From Demequina pelophila (GTDB lineage Bacteria; Actinomycetota; Actinomycetes; Actinomycetales; Demequinaceae): 64,000 nt of DNA. Under the pieces are notes generated by a model. That model was given only the letters and a program-made list of their open reading frames with translations, searched no databases and was not told where the DNA came from. Positions within the stretch are counted from its first letter, which is position 1. Every line of letters starts with the position of its first letter. Location of the stretch: contig NZ_BBLY01000006.1 of assembly GCF_000971175.1 (NCBI RefSeq), positions 62,001-126,000 of the forward strand, in the 5' to 3' direction. Position numbers and translations under genes: made by a program. Of this stretch, positions 50,244 to 60,100 are shown in pieces.

Positions 50244-51586
50244 TGGCCATCGTCGCGGACGTCCACGTCCGCACCGGGCGCCGGTCCGAGCTGGGCCTGC
50301 TGGCCATCGCCGTGGCCGTCGCGGTGCTCGCGCGCGGCCTGGTCGACTACCACGCGCACATCCTCGAGCCGGTCGAGATCTCCGTCTACGCGGGGGCGTG
50401 GATCGGCGTGCTCGCGCTGGTCCACCTGGCCCTGCGGCGCTGGGCCCCCTTCGCGGACCCCGTGCTCGTGCCGGCCGTCGCGACCCTTGTGGGCATCGGC
50501 CTCGCGATGATCCGCCGCATCGACTTCGCGTACGCCGCCCGCGGCCGCGACACCAACTTCGGCGACGTGCAGACGGTGTGGGCGCTCATCGGCGTCGCGC
50601 TCATGCTCCTGGTCATCCTGCTGCTGCGCGACTACCGGCTCCTGAGACGCTTCACCTACACCTCGGGCGTGCTGGGCCTCATCGCGCTGCTCCTGCCACT
50701 CATGCCGGTCATCGGCACGCAGATCAACGGCGCGCGCATCTGGATCAACGTCTTCGGCCGCTCGCTGCAGCCGGGCGAGTTCGCCAAGATCGCCTTCGTC
50801 GTCTTCTTCGCCGGCTACCTGGTCTCCAACCGCGACACCCTCGCGCTCGCCGGCCCCAAGGTGCTGGGCCTGCGCCTGCCGCGCGTGCGCGACATGGGCC
50901 CGCTCGCCCTCGTCTGGGTCGCGGCCATGCTCGTGCAGATCTACGAGCGCGACCTGGGCACCTCGCTGCTGCTGTTCGGCATCTTCGTCGCCATGCTCTA
51001 CGTCGCCACCGAGCGGATCAGCTGGGTGGTGATCGGCATGGGGGCGTTCGCCGTGGGCGCGGTCGCCGCCGGCACCATCTTCGCCCACGTGGGCTCGCGC
51101 TACACCGCGTGGCTGCACGCGCTCGACGCGGACGTGTACCGCTCCGGCCAGTCGGAGCAGCTGGTGCGCGGCCTGTTCGGCATGGCCTCGGGCGGGCTGT
51201 TCGGCACCGGCCTGGGCGAGGGCCGGCCCGACCTGGTGCCGTACGCGGAGTCCGACTTCATCGTCGCCTCGCTGGGCGAGGAGCTGGGCCTCACCGGCCT
51301 CATGGCGATCCTGGTCCTCTACGTCATCATCGTGCAGCGCGCGATGCGCACCGCGATCGGCACCCGCCACGGCTTCGGCAAGCTGCTCGCGACCGGCCTG
51401 GGCTTCGCGATCGCGCTCCAGGTGTTCATCGTGGTCGGCGGCGTCACCCGGGTGATCCCGCTGACCGGCCTCACCACACCGTTCCTCGCCTACGGCGGCT
51501 CCTCGATGCTGGCCAACTTCATCATCATCGGGCTCCTGCTGCGGCTGTCCGACCAGGCCAGACGCCCCGAGGAGGTGCGCGCGTGA
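50243..51586 (+). CDS. rodA: RodA/FtsW-family peptidoglycan glycosyltransferase
   Basis: This 447-residue membrane protein has about ten to twelve helices and SEDS family signatures: INGARIWINVFGRSLQPGEFAKIAFVVFFAGYL, YERDLGTSLLLFGIF, GRPDLVPYAESDFIVASLGEELGLTG and FLAYGGSSMLANF. It polymerises lipid II during growth together with the class B PBP encoded next. Asp in YAESDF and Glu in LQPGEFAK are catalytically linked in the family. Its GTG start overlaps the pstP stop by one base. Confidence 0.95.
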   Translation: MAIVADVHVRTGRRSELGLLAIAVAVAVLARGLVDYHAHILEPVEISVYAGAWIGVLALVHLALRRWAPFADPVLVPAVATLVGIGLAMIRRIDFAYAARGRDTNFGDVQTVWALIGVALMLLVILLLRDYRLLRRFTYTSGVLGLIALLLPLMPVIGTQINGARIWINVFGRSLQPGEFAKIAFVVFFAGYLVSNRDTLALAGPKVLGLRLPRVRDMGPLALVWVAAMLVQIYERDLGTSLLLFGIFVAMLYVATERISWVVIGMGAFAVGAVAAGTIFAHVGSRYTAWLHALDADVYRSGQSEQLVRGLFGMASGGLFGTGLGEGRPDLVPYAESDFIVASLGEELGLTGLMAILVLYVIIVQRAMRTAIGTRHGFGKLLATGLGFAIALQVFIVVGGVTRVIPLTGLTTPFLAYGGSSMLANFIIIGLLLRLSDQARRPEEVRA

Positions 51587-53049
51587 ACGAGCCCGTGCGC
51601 CGCCTGTCGGTGCTCATCCTGGTCCTGTTCCTCACCCTCATGGGAGCGGCGTCCTACATCCAGGTCATCGACGCCGGCAACCTCAACGCCGACGGCCGCA
51701 ACGTCCGCACGCTCTACCGCGAGTTCGGCAACTTCCGCGGGCCCATCGTCGTCGACGGCGACCAGGTCGTGTGGTCGGAGCCGGTCGACGATCCCTTCAA
51801 GTACCAGCGCACCTACTCCGACTCGACCCTGTACTCGGCCGTCACGGGCTACTACAGCATCGTCTTCGGGTCGACGGGCATCGAGGCCGCCGAGGACGGC
51901 CTCCTGTCGGGTTCGGCCGATGCGCTGTTCTGGACCCGGATGGGGAACCTGCTGTCCGGGGAGACGCAGCGGGGGGCCTCGGTCGAGCTCACCCTGTCCG
52001 CCGCGGTCCAGCGCGCCGCGACCGATGCGCTGGGCGACCAGCCGGGCGCCGTCGTCGCCCTCGACCCGAGCACGGGTGCGATCAAGGCCCTGGTGACGAG
52101 CCCCACCTACGACGCGGAGGCGCTCGCCGGGCACGACACGGCCGCGGTCAACGACGCGTACCAGAACCTCCTGGGCCAGGACGACGGCCCCCTGGTCAAC
52201 CGCGCGATCGGCGGCGACACCTACCCGCCCGGCTCCACCTTCAAGCTCATCACGGCGGCGGCGGCGCTCGAGTCCGGCTACACCGCGGACACCGAGCTGT
52301 ACGCGCCCGACCAGCTCGAGCTGCCCGACACGACCGCCACGATGGGCAACTACGGCGGCGGCTCGTGCGGCGACGGCGAGCGCACCACGCTCGCGGAGGC
52401 GATCCGCATCAGCTGCAACACCGCGTTCGGCAACCTGGGCATCACGCTCGGCTGGAACGTCATCGAGCGCGAGGCCAAGGAATTCGGCTGGGGCGAGTCC
52501 CTGTCGATCCCGCTCGCCGTCACGCCGTCGCGGCTTCCGGAGGACCCGGACCGCGCCCAGGCGGCCATGTCCGCGATCGGTCAGTTCGACGTCCGCGCGA
52601 CCCCGCTCCAGATGGCCATGGTGGCCGCCGGCATCGCGAACGACGGCGTGCTCATGCAGCCGTACCTGGTCGAGCAGGTGCGCGACTCGGACCTGCGGAT
52701 CATCGAGCAGTCCGAGCCCGTCGAGATGTCGCGCCCCATGAGCGCCTCCGACGCGAACGAGCTCACGGACATGATGGTCGCCGTCGTCGAGTCCGGGTCC
52801 GCGACCGCCGCCCAGATCCCGGGCGTCGAGATCGCCGCCAAGACCGGCACGGCCGAGACCGGCCGCGACGAGCCGCCGCACACCTGGATCGTGGCGTTCG
52901 CCCCGGCGAAGGACCCCCAGGTCGCCGTGGCGGTCGTCGTGGACAACGGCGGCACCCTCGGCGCGGCCGGCCAGACCGTCACCGGCGGCACGGTGGCCGC
53001 GCCCATCGCCCGGCAGGTCATCGAGGCCGCGCTGGCGGAGGAGGGCTGA
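51583..53049 (+). CDS. pbpA: Class B penicillin-binding protein PbpA
   Basis: This 488-residue transpeptidase has one N-terminal membrane helix, a small dimerisation region and the penicillin-binding domain with Ser218 in PPGSTFK, Ser277 in ISCNT and Lys420 in KTGTAET. It cross-links peptidoglycan with RodA. The interval between the SxxK and KTG motifs is normal. GTG start overlaps the rodA stop by 4 bp; the stop overlaps pknA by one base. Confidence 0.95.
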   Translation: MNEPVRRLSVLILVLFLTLMGAASYIQVIDAGNLNADGRNVRTLYREFGNFRGPIVVDGDQVVWSEPVDDPFKYQRTYSDSTLYSAVTGYYSIVFGSTGIEAAEDGLLSGSADALFWTRMGNLLSGETQRGASVELTLSAAVQRAATDALGDQPGAVVALDPSTGAIKALVTSPTYDAEALAGHDTAAVNDAYQNLLGQDDGPLVNRAIGGDTYPPGSTFKLITAAAALESGYTADTELYAPDQLELPDTTATMGNYGGGSCGDGERTTLAEAIRISCNTAFGNLGITLGWNVIEREAKEFGWGESLSIPLAVTPSRLPEDPDRAQAAMSAIGQFDVRATPLQMAMVAAGIANDGVLMQPYLVEQVRDSDLRIIEQSEPVEMSRPMSASDANELTDMMVAVVESGSATAAQIPGVEIAAKTGTAETGRDEPPHTWIVAFAPAKDPQVAVAVVVDNGGTLGAAGQTVTGGTVAAPIARQVIEAALAEEG

Positions 53050-54017
53050 TGGCGATCACCGCGGGCACCACGCTGGGCGGGCGCTACGTGCTGCGCTCCC
53101 TCATCGCGGTGGGCGGCATGGGCGAGGTGTGGCGCGGCACGGACACGGACCTCGACCGCGCGGTGGCCGTCAAGCTGCTCAAGGACGGCGCCGCGGAGAA
53201 CGAGACCTTCCTCAAGCGCTTCCGCAACGAGGCCAAGAACGCCGCCGGGCTGCTGCACGAGAACATCGCGCAGGTCTACGACTTCGGCGAGCACGCGCGC
53301 ACCCCGTACCTGGTGATGGAGCTCGTCGAGGGCGAGCCGCTGTCGAGCATCCTCGAGCGCGAGCGCACCCTCGACGAGGCCCGCCTGGTGACGCTGCTGC
53401 GGCACTCGTGCCACGGGCTGTCCGCGGCCCACGCCGCCGGCGTGATGCACCGCGACGTCAAGCCCGGCAACCTGCTGGTCCAGGCCGACGACCACGTCAA
53501 GATCACCGACTTCGGCGTGAGCCGCGGCACCGACCAGACCACCCTGACCGCCACCGGCATGGTGATGGGCACGGCGCAGTACCTCGCTCCCGAACTGGCG
53601 CTGGGCAAGCCAGCGACGCCCGTGTCCGACCTCTACGCGCTGGGCATCATCGCCTACGAGGCCGTCGTGGGGAAGCGTCCCTTCACGGCCGCGAGCGCCG
53701 TCGACATCGCGATCGCGCAGGTCAACGAGCCCGTCCCGGCGCTGCCGTCGTCGGTGTCCCCCGACCTCGCCCGGCTCATCCGCGTGCTCCTCGACAAGGC
53801 GCCGCGCAAGCGCCCCCAGACCGCGCTCGAACTCGACCAGATGCTCGCCGGGCTGTCGCTGACCGGCCGGGCCCGCGTCGCATCGTCCCCCGTCGATCCG
53901 GCCGCCCCCACCCCCGAGGACGGCACGCGGCCCAGCCAGCGGCGCACCATGCCGCCGTCGATCGCCCCCCGCGAGTACCGTCCCCGCCCCGACGTCGAGC
54001 GCAAGAGGCGCTCGTGA
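53049..54017 (+). CDS. pknA: PknA-like Ser/Thr protein kinase
   Basis: This 322-residue kinase has AVGGMGEVW, Lys42, HRDVKPGN with Asp136 and DFG with Asp154, then GTAQYLAPE. The C-terminal 50 residues are Pro/Arg-rich and contain no transmembrane helix, whereas mycobacterial PknA has one; it should be soluble. It sits in the canonical operon position between pbpA and pknB. A promoter for pknB lies just after its stop. Confidence 0.92.
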   Translation: MAITAGTTLGGRYVLRSLIAVGGMGEVWRGTDTDLDRAVAVKLLKDGAAENETFLKRFRNEAKNAAGLLHENIAQVYDFGEHARTPYLVMELVEGEPLSSILERERTLDEARLVTLLRHSCHGLSAAHAAGVMHRDVKPGNLLVQADDHVKITDFGVSRGTDQTTLTATGMVMGTAQYLAPELALGKPATPVSDLYALGIIAYEAVVGKRPFTAASAVDIAIAQVNEPVPALPSSVSPDLARLIRVLLDKAPRKRPQTALELDQMLAGLSLTGRARVASSPVDPAAPTPEDGTRPSQRRTMPPSIAPREYRPRPDVERKRRS

Positions 54018-54024
54018 CCCTCTC

Positions 54025-54030
54025 TACAAT
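54025..54030 (+). promoter_or_regulatory. Candidate -10 of a separate pknB promoter
   Basis: TACAAT is close to the ideal -10 hexamer. It sits just downstream of the pknA stop and would give a leader of about 40 nt that includes the AAGGA ribosome site of pknB (54065-54069). pknB may thus be expressed on its own as well as with the operon. Confidence 0.5.
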
Positions 54031-54075
54031 GTCCCGGAGCACGGAAGCCCCCGGTGCACGACGTAAGGACCCTGC

Positions 54076-56268
54076 ATGAACGACGAACCGAAGATCCTCG
54101 GCGGCCGATACGAGGTTGGCGACCTCATCGGCCGTGGCGGCATGGCCGAGGTGCATGTGGGATACGACACACGCCTGGGGCGCACCGTCGCGATCAAGAT
54201 CCTCCGCGCGGACCTCGCGCGCGACCCGTCGTTCCAGACCCGCTTCCGCCGCGAGGCCCAGGCCGCGGCCGGCCTCAACCACCCCAGCATCGTCGCCGTG
54301 TACGACACGGGCGAGGACGTGACGCCCGGCCCGAACGGCAACCCGCAGGCCGTGCCCTACATCGTCATGGAGTACGTCGAGGGCCACACCGTCCGCGACA
54401 TCCTCAAGGGCGACGTCGCCGCCCCCATCGACGAGGCCGTCGAGATCACCGCCGGCGTCCTCGCCGCGCTCGACTACTCGCACCACGCGGGCCTGGTCCA
54501 CCGCGACATCAAGCCCGCGAACATCATGCTCACGCCCACGGGCGCGGTGAAGGTCATGGACTTCGGCATCGCGCGCGCGCTGGCCGATGCGGGCCAGACC
54601 ATGACGCAGACGCAGGCCGTCGTGGGCACCGCCCAGTACCTCTCCCCCGAGCAGGCGCGCGGCGAGACCGTCGACGCCCGCTCGGACCTCTACTCGACGG
54701 GCTGCGTGCTCTTCGAACTGCTCACCGGCCGCCCGCCCTTCGTGGGCGACTCGCCGGTCTCCGTCGCGTACCAGCACGTCCGCGAGGCCGCGCCGCGCCC
54801 CTCGCAGTACGCCTCCGACGTGCCGGACGCGCTCGACCGGGTGGTGCTGCGCGCGCTGTCGAAGAACCGCGACGAGCGCTACTCGTCCGCCCAGGAGTTC
54901 CTCGCGGACCTGCGGGCCGTGATGGCCGGCGACCAGCCCGCGCCCACCACGGGCCAGTTCCCGCTGGGCTCCGCGGCGTTCGGCGCCGGGGCCGTGGGCG
55001 TCGCCGCCGCGGGCGCCGCGGCGGCCGGCCAGTCCCCCACCACGGGCCAGACCGAGATCGTCCCCGGCCAGCCCGCCACCGGCGAGACTGCGGTGATGCC
55101 CGGCGCGTCGCCGTGGGGTGCGGTCAACCAGCCCGCGTCCGTGCCCCCCGCCGCGGGAGCCGCGGGTGCCGCCGGAGGCATGGCGACCGGCCCGGGCACC
55201 GCCGCCGTGAGCACGGTGGACGATGCGGCGGCCAGGCGCCGCAAGACCGTCCAGTGGTCGATTCTTGCCGCCGCGCTCGTGGCGGTCGCGCTGCTCATCC
55301 TCGCGCTGTTCATGATGACCCGCAGCGCTCCCGAGGTCGAGGCCAGCCCGAGCCCCACCGCGGCCGCGGTGCAGATGCCCGACCTCGAGAACGCCACCGA
55401 GGCGGACGCGAGATCCCAGCTCGAAGCGCTCGGCCTGTCCGTGACGATCCAGCGGGAGGGCTCCGAGGACGTCGACCAGGACCTGGTCACCCGCACGGAT
55501 CCGCCCGCGGGCCAGATGGCCACCGAGGGCGACACCGTGACGCTGTACCTGTCCTCCGGCCCCGACGTGGTCACGATCCCGGACGTGCGGGGCTTCGAGC
55601 GCGAACGCGCCGAGCAGACGCTCGAGGACGCCGGCATCACGGTCAACAGGTTCGACACCGAGGACGACCCGGGGCTGAGCGAGGGTCGCATCACGCGCAC
55701 CGAGCCCGCCGCGGGCGAAGAGGTCGCGAGCGGCTCCGCGGTCACGCTCTACGCCTCCTCCGGCAAGGTGGAGCTGCCCGACCTGTCGGGCAAGTCCGAG
55801 TCCGAGGCGCGCGGCATCATCCAGGAGCTGGGCCTGTCGCCCTCCTCCACCACCCGCGAGGTGGACGCCGGCCCGTACGACGTGGTCGTCGAGCAGAGCC
55901 CGGTCGCGGGCCGCGTCGACCAGGGGTCCTCGGTGGAGATCGTCATCGCGATCGAGCCGTCGACCGTCTCCGTGCCGGACGTCGTCGGACGCTCGCAGAC
56001 CGCCGCCGTCCAGGAGATCGAGGGCGCCGGGCTGTTCCTCGGCTCCGTCACCGTCGACACCAGCGAGGCGAACCCCGACGCCGCGGGCACGGTCAAGTCG
56101 ATGAACCCGCGCGCCGGCACCGAGGTCACGCCGGACACGACCGTCGACCTGGTCGTGTGGTGCGACGTTCGCTCCGTCCTGGTCACGGCCGAGCCGGAGA
56201 TCGACCCCGACAACCCGGACGCCACCCCGGCGCCCGGCGAGGTCACGGAGACGTTCGTCTGCCGCTGA
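54076..56268 (+). CDS. pknB: PknB: PASTA-domain Ser/Thr protein kinase
   Basis: This 730-residue kinase senses muropeptides or lipid II and controls growth. The cytosolic part has GRGGMAEV, Lys41, HRDIKPAN with Asp144, DFG with Asp162 and GTAQYLSPE. A long Ala/Pro-rich juxtamembrane region is followed by one membrane helix (about 394-416) and four PASTA repeats at about 431-497, 498-564, 565-631 and 632-700. A short acidic/Pro tail with two Cys follows, possibly forming a disulfide. ATG with AAGGA ribosome site. Last gene of the operon before a strong terminator. Confidence 0.97.
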   Translation: MNDEPKILGGRYEVGDLIGRGGMAEVHVGYDTRLGRTVAIKILRADLARDPSFQTRFRREAQAAAGLNHPSIVAVYDTGEDVTPGPNGNPQAVPYIVMEYVEGHTVRDILKGDVAAPIDEAVEITAGVLAALDYSHHAGLVHRDIKPANIMLTPTGAVKVMDFGIARALADAGQTMTQTQAVVGTAQYLSPEQARGETVDARSDLYSTGCVLFELLTGRPPFVGDSPVSVAYQHVREAAPRPSQYASDVPDALDRVVLRALSKNRDERYSSAQEFLADLRAVMAGDQPAPTTGQFPLGSAAFGAGAVGVAAAGAAAAGQSPTTGQTEIVPGQPATGETAVMPGASPWGAVNQPASVPPAAGAAGAAGGMATGPGTAAVSTVDDAAARRRKTVQWSILAAALVAVALLILALFMMTRSAPEVEASPSPTAAAVQMPDLENATEADARSQLEALGLSVTIQREGSEDVDQDLVTRTDPPAGQMATEGDTVTLYLSSGPDVVTIPDVRGFERERAEQTLEDAGITVNRFDTEDDPGLSEGRITRTEPAAGEEVASGSAVTLYASSGKVELPDLSGKSESEARGIIQELGLSPSSTTREVDAGPYDVVVEQSPVAGRVDQGSSVEIVIAIEPSTVSVPDVVGRSQTAAVQEIEGAGLFLGSVTVDTSEANPDAAGTVKSMNPRAGTEVTPDTTVDLVVWCDVRSVLVTAEPEIDPDNPDATPAPGEVTETFVCR

Positions 56269-56295
56269 TCGGGCGGCCACCTGTCAAACACCCCA

Positions 56296-56334
56296 ACCGC
56301 ACCCCCGGAGGCGTGATGCCCCCGGGGGTGCGGT
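56296..56334 (+). terminator. Terminator of the fhaA-pknB operon
   Basis: ACCGCACCCCCGG pairs with CCGGGGGTGCGGT over 13 bp around a 13-nt loop, 28 nt after the pknB stop and just before the carotenoid promoter. Confidence 0.8.
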
Positions 56335-56337
56335 GTC

Positions 56338-56343
56338 TATGCT
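56338..56343 (+). promoter_or_regulatory. -10 element of the carotenoid operon (leaderless type)
   Basis: TATGCT, 6 nt, then the ATG of the prenyl synthase. It lies 4 nt beyond the terminator stem. Confidence 0.5.
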
Positions 56344-56349
56344 GGGAAA

Positions 56350-57432
56350 ATGTCCCCCACGCTCACCGTCGCGAGCCTCCACGACTTCGTCACGGAGCGC
56401 CTTCCCGAGGTTCAGCACACCCTCGACGATCACGTCGCCCAGGCGACGTCGGAGCTGCCCGCCGCCGGCACCGACTACCGCGACCTGTGGCACACCGTGG
56501 GCCGCCAGTTCGCCGGCGGCAAGAAGCTCCGCCCGTCCCTGACCCTCGCCGCGTACGCGGGGCTGGGCGGTGAGGATCCGGCCGCGGCGGTCCCCGTCGC
56601 GGCCGCGATGGAGATGCTCCACACCGCCATGCTCATCCACGACGACATCCTCGATCACGACGAGGTCCGGCGCGGCCGACCCAACGTCGCGGGGGCGCGC
56701 CGTGCGGCGCTGGCGGGCCGCCGCCTCGCGCCCGCGCAGACCGACGACCACGTGCTGGCCGCCGCGCTGCTGGGCGGAGACCTCGCGCTGTCCTCGACCT
56801 ACGACCTCATCTCCCGCGCGGACCTCCCGGCCCACCACCGCATCGCCTGCCTGGACCTGGTGACCCGCGCGATCCGCACCACCATCGCCGGGGAGCTGCT
56901 CGACATGTACGCGGACATGGTCGAGCCCGAGGCCGCGAACTCCCTGCTCGTCGCGGAGCTCAAGACCGCGGCGTACTCGGTCGTGGTGCCGCTGCTCGCG
57001 GGCGCGCAGCTGGCCGGCGCGGACCCCACCATGGTCACCCACCTGGAGAAGCTGGGATCCTCGCTGGGCCTGAGCTTCCAGCTGGTCGACGACGACCTGG
57101 GCGTGTTCGGCGACCCCGAGGTGACGGGGAAGTCGGTCCTGTCGGACCTGCGCGCGGGCAAGCGCACCGAGCTCATGCGGCTGGGATTCCTGCAGGCCGA
57201 TGCACCGGGCCGGGCGATCCTCGAGGACGCCCTGGGGGATCCTCGCCTCGACGAGGACGGTGCGGCGCGGGTGCGCGAGGTGCTCGAGGCCTCCGGTGCC
57301 CGCGAGCGCGCGCTGCGGGCCGCGCGCCAGCACGCGCGCCGCGCGCGCAACGTGGCCTACGAGCGCGTGCCCAGCCCGCTCTCGGGTTACCTCGTGGACC
57401 TCATCGACGGACTCGAGGGACGCGCGTCGTGA
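56350..57432 (+). CDS. Geranylgeranyl-type polyprenyl diphosphate synthase
   Basis: This 360-residue prenyltransferase makes the C15-C20 (GGPP) precursor for carotenoids from IPP and an allylic diphosphate. The first Asp-rich motif is HDDILD (Asp98, Asp99, Asp102) and the second is VDDDLGVFGD (Asp247-249). GGKKLRPSL (IPP binding) and GKSVLSDLRAGKRTEL are conserved. It is the CrtE/IdsA type. First gene of a six-gene operon: each following gene overlaps its predecessor by 4 bp (GTGA, ATGA or TTGA). Confidence 0.93.
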   Translation: MSPTLTVASLHDFVTERLPEVQHTLDDHVAQATSELPAAGTDYRDLWHTVGRQFAGGKKLRPSLTLAAYAGLGGEDPAAAVPVAAAMEMLHTAMLIHDDILDHDEVRRGRPNVAGARRAALAGRRLAPAQTDDHVLAAALLGGDLALSSTYDLISRADLPAHHRIACLDLVTRAIRTTIAGELLDMYADMVEPEAANSLLVAELKTAAYSVVVPLLAGAQLAGADPTMVTHLEKLGSSLGLSFQLVDDDLGVFGDPEVTGKSVLSDLRAGKRTELMRLGFLQADAPGRAILEDALGDPRLDEDGAARVREVLEASGARERALRAARQHARRARNVAYERVPSPLSGYLVDLIDGLEGRAS

Positions 57433-58355
57433 GGCCGGCGTCGCCGCGACGGCGGGGGCGCCCGGACGCCAACGCGTCCGCTCAGGACTCGCCTTCCACG
57501 CCCGCCTCCCCCACCTCGCTGGACCTGTACGAGCGGGCCTCCCGCGACGCATCGTCCCGGGTCCTGGCCCTGTACTCGACGAGCTTCGGCGCGGGCACGC
57601 GGATGCTCGCGCCCGCGATGCGGCGTCACATCGAGGCGGTGTACGCGATGGTGCGGGTCGCCGACGAGATCGTCGACACCTACCGCGGCGACGATGCCGG
57701 GGAACTGCTCGACGCCTACGAGCGCGAGGTGGGCGCGGCGATGGAGCGCGGCTTCTCGACGGACCTGGTGGTGCACGCCTTCGCGGTCACCGCCCGCGCG
57801 GTGGGGATCACGCGCGCGCAGGTGGACCCGTTCTTCACGTCGATGCGCCGCGACCTGGACCCCGTGCCGCACACGCAGGAGTCGTTCGAGCGGTACGTGT
57901 TCGGCTCCGCGGAGGTGGTCGGGGAGATGTGCCTGGCCGCGTTCCTCAACACCGGGACGGGCCCGCGGCCGCTGCCCGAGACGGCCGTCGAGGGAGCGCG
58001 GAGGCTCGGGGCCGCGTATCAGAAGGTCAACTTCCTGCGGGATCTGGGCGTGGACGACGGCGAGCTGGGGAGGTCCTACTTCCCGGGCGTCACCGCACGG
58101 TCCCTCGACCAGCCCACCCTGGAGCGGCTGGTCACGGACTGCCGCGCGGACATGGAGGCGGCGCGCGCGTGCCTGCCGGCGCTGCCGAGGCGGGCACGGG
58201 TCGCCGTGGCCGCGACCCTCGCGATCTACACCCGGCTGCTCGACCGGATCGCGGCGACGCCCGCCCAGGAGCTGGTCGCGACGCGGGTGCGGGTGCCCGA
58301 TCCGGTGAAGCTGGGCCTCGCCGCCCGCTCCGCCCTCACCGGGGGCCGGGCGTGA
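57429..58355 (+). CDS. crtB: Phytoene synthase
   Basis: This 308-residue squalene/phytoene synthase joins two GGPP to form phytoene. The first Asp-rich motif is ADEIVDTYRG (Asp79, Glu80, Asp83) and the second is NFLRDLGVDDGELGRSYFP with Asp205. STSFGAGTRMLAP near residue 50 is typical. The first 28 residues are a Ser/Pro/Arg-rich extension. GTG start overlaps the prenyl synthase stop. Confidence 0.95.
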   Translation: MRPASPRRRGRPDANASAQDSPSTPASPTSLDLYERASRDASSRVLALYSTSFGAGTRMLAPAMRRHIEAVYAMVRVADEIVDTYRGDDAGELLDAYEREVGAAMERGFSTDLVVHAFAVTARAVGITRAQVDPFFTSMRRDLDPVPHTQESFERYVFGSAEVVGEMCLAAFLNTGTGPRPLPETAVEGARRLGAAYQKVNFLRDLGVDDGELGRSYFPGVTARSLDQPTLERLVTDCRADMEAARACLPALPRRARVAVAATLAIYTRLLDRIAATPAQELVATRVRVPDPVKLGLAARSALTGGRA

Positions 58356-60100
58356 GCGCGCCGCGCATCGTCGTGATCGGCGGCGGCGTGGGCGGCCTGG
58401 CGACCGCGGGCCTGCTCGCCCGTGGAGGCGCACGGGTGACGCTGCTCGAGGCGCGCGACCAGCTGGGCGGTCGGAGCGGGCGGCTCGAGGTGGACGGCCA
58501 CGTGTACGACACTGGCCCGTCCTGGTACCTCATGCCGGAGGCGTTCACCCAGTTCTTCGCGCTGATGGGACGCGACGTCGAGCGCGAGCTCGACCTCATC
58601 GAGCTGGACCCGCGCTACCGGGTGTTCTTCGAGGGCGAGGACCCGGCCGGTCCCGCGGAGCTGCTCGAGGTCTCCGCCGACGCCGAGGAGAACTGGCGCC
58701 GGTTCGACGCGCTGTCCCCCGGCGAGGGCGCGGCCGTGCGCGCCTACGCGGAGGACGCCGGCGACCTCTACCGGCTCGCGCTCGAGCGCTTCCTCTACAC
58801 GACGTACGCCCGCCCGGAGCGCGTCGTGTCCGCCGAGGTCGTACGGCGGCTCCCCGAACTGGGACCCCTGCTGGTCCGCTCGCTGGGCGCGCGCATCGCC
58901 TCCCGCATCCGCGACCCGCGCCTGCGCCAGATCCTGGGCTTCCACGCGGTGTTCCTGGGCTCCTCGCCGTCCCGCGCGCCCTCGCTGTTCTCGCTCATGA
59001 GCCACCTGGACCTCACCTCCGGCGTCAAGTACCCCCGCGGCGGCATGTACGCGGTCATCGACGCGCTCGCGCGCGTCGCGCGCGAGGAGGGCGCGGACCT
59101 GCGCACGGGTACCCCCGTCGAGCGCATCCTGGTGGACGATGCGGGGCTCGCCACCGGCGTGGCGCTCGCCTCCGGGGAGACCATCGAGGCCGATGCGGTG
59201 GTGTCCGGCGCGGATCTCCACCACACCGAGACGGTTCTGCTCGACGCGCCCCACCGCACCCACCCGGAGGATCGCTGGCGCCGACGGGACCCCGGTGTGA
59301 GCGCGCTGCTGGTGCTCGCCGGCGTCGACGGGCCGCTGCCCGAGCTCGCCCACCACAGCCTGTTCTTCTCCCGCGACTGGGAGGGCAACTTCGGTTCCAT
59401 CGCCGCGGGAGCCGTGCCGCCGCTGCCGGCGTCCATCTACGTCTCGCGCACCACCGCCACCGAACCGGGCCTCGCCCCGCCCGGACGCGAGAGCCTGGTC
59501 ATGCTCGTGCCGTTCCCGGCCGAGCCCGCGCTCGGGGCGACCGCCTCCTCGAGGGCGGAGCTCGCCGACTACGCCGGCCGCGCGATCGACCAGGTGGGTG
59601 CCTGGGCCGGTGTGCCCGGCCTGCGCGGGCGCACGACGGTGCACCGGATCCTCACTCCGTCCGACTTCGAGACCGACCTTCACGCGTGGCGGGGCGGGGC
59701 CCTGGGCCTCGAGCACACGCTCGCCCAGTCGGCGCTGCTGCGCCCGGCCAACGTCTCGCGGAAGGTGGGAAACCTGCTGTACGCGGGCTCGTCGACCACG
59801 CCGGGCATCGGGGTGCCGCTGTGCCTCATCTCCGCGGAGCTGGTGGCGAAGCGCCTGCTGGGCGCCGTGGACGCGGGTCCGCTGCCCACCCCGGCGCCGC
59901 CGGGATTCCTGGGCAGGTCTCGGGCGTCCGGGGTGCTGGGGGACCTCGCGCGGCGGGCGGGCCGCGCGTCCGGAGGCTCGGACCCGGCTCCGGCTCCGGC
60001 CCCGGCCCCGGCCCCGAGCCACGGGGACATCACCCCGTTGGATCCGACTCACGGGGACGTCTCCCCGCAGGATCCGACTCACGGGAGCGTCACCGCATGA
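58352..60100 (+). CDS. crtI: Phytoene desaturase (lycopene-forming)
   Basis: This 582-residue FAD enzyme carries out desaturation of phytoene to lycopene. The N-terminal FAD motif is IVVIGGGVGGLATAGLLARGG; YDTGPSWYLMPE and the C-terminal NLLYAGSSTTPGIGVPLCLISAELVAKRLLG are the CrtI signatures. The last 70 residues are an unusual tail: Ala/Pro repeats and then three copies of an HGD-[IV]-[TS]-P type unit encoded by 30-bp tandem repeats. Core enzyme ends about residue 510. GTG start overlaps the crtB stop. Confidence 0.94.
   Translation: MSAPRIVVIGGGVGGLATAGLLARGGARVTLLEARDQLGGRSGRLEVDGHVYDTGPSWYLMPEAFTQFFALMGRDVERELDLIELDPRYRVFFEGEDPAGPAELLEVSADAEENWRRFDALSPGEGAAVRAYAEDAGDLYRLALERFLYTTYARPERVVSAEVVRRLPELGPLLVRSLGARIASRIRDPRLRQILGFHAVFLGSSPSRAPSLFSLMSHLDLTSGVKYPRGGMYAVIDALARVAREEGADLRTGTPVERILVDDAGLATGVALASGETIEADAVVSGADLHHTETVLLDAPHRTHPEDRWRRRDPGVSALLVLAGVDGPLPELAHHSLFFSRDWEGNFGSIAAGAVPPLPASIYVSRTTATEPGLAPPGRESLVMLVPFPAEPALGATASSRAELADYAGRAIDQVGAWAGVPGLRGRTTVHRILTPSDFETDLHAWRGGALGLEHTLAQSALLRPANVSRKVGNLLYAGSSTTPGIGVPLCLISAELVAKRLLGAVDAGPLPTPAPPGFLGRSRASGVLGDLARRAGRASGGSDPAPAPAPAPAPSHGDITPLDPTHGDVSPQDPTHGSVTA
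60014..60097 (+). repeat. 30-bp tandem repeats at the end of crtI
   Basis: About 2.7 copies of a 30-bp unit starting at 60041 and 60071 (GATCCGACTCACGGGGACGT begins each), with a partial copy before them. Each unit contains a CGGGG(A)/(T)CCCCG inverted repeat. They encode HGDITPLDPT, HGDVSPQDPT and HGSVTA. Confidence 0.75.
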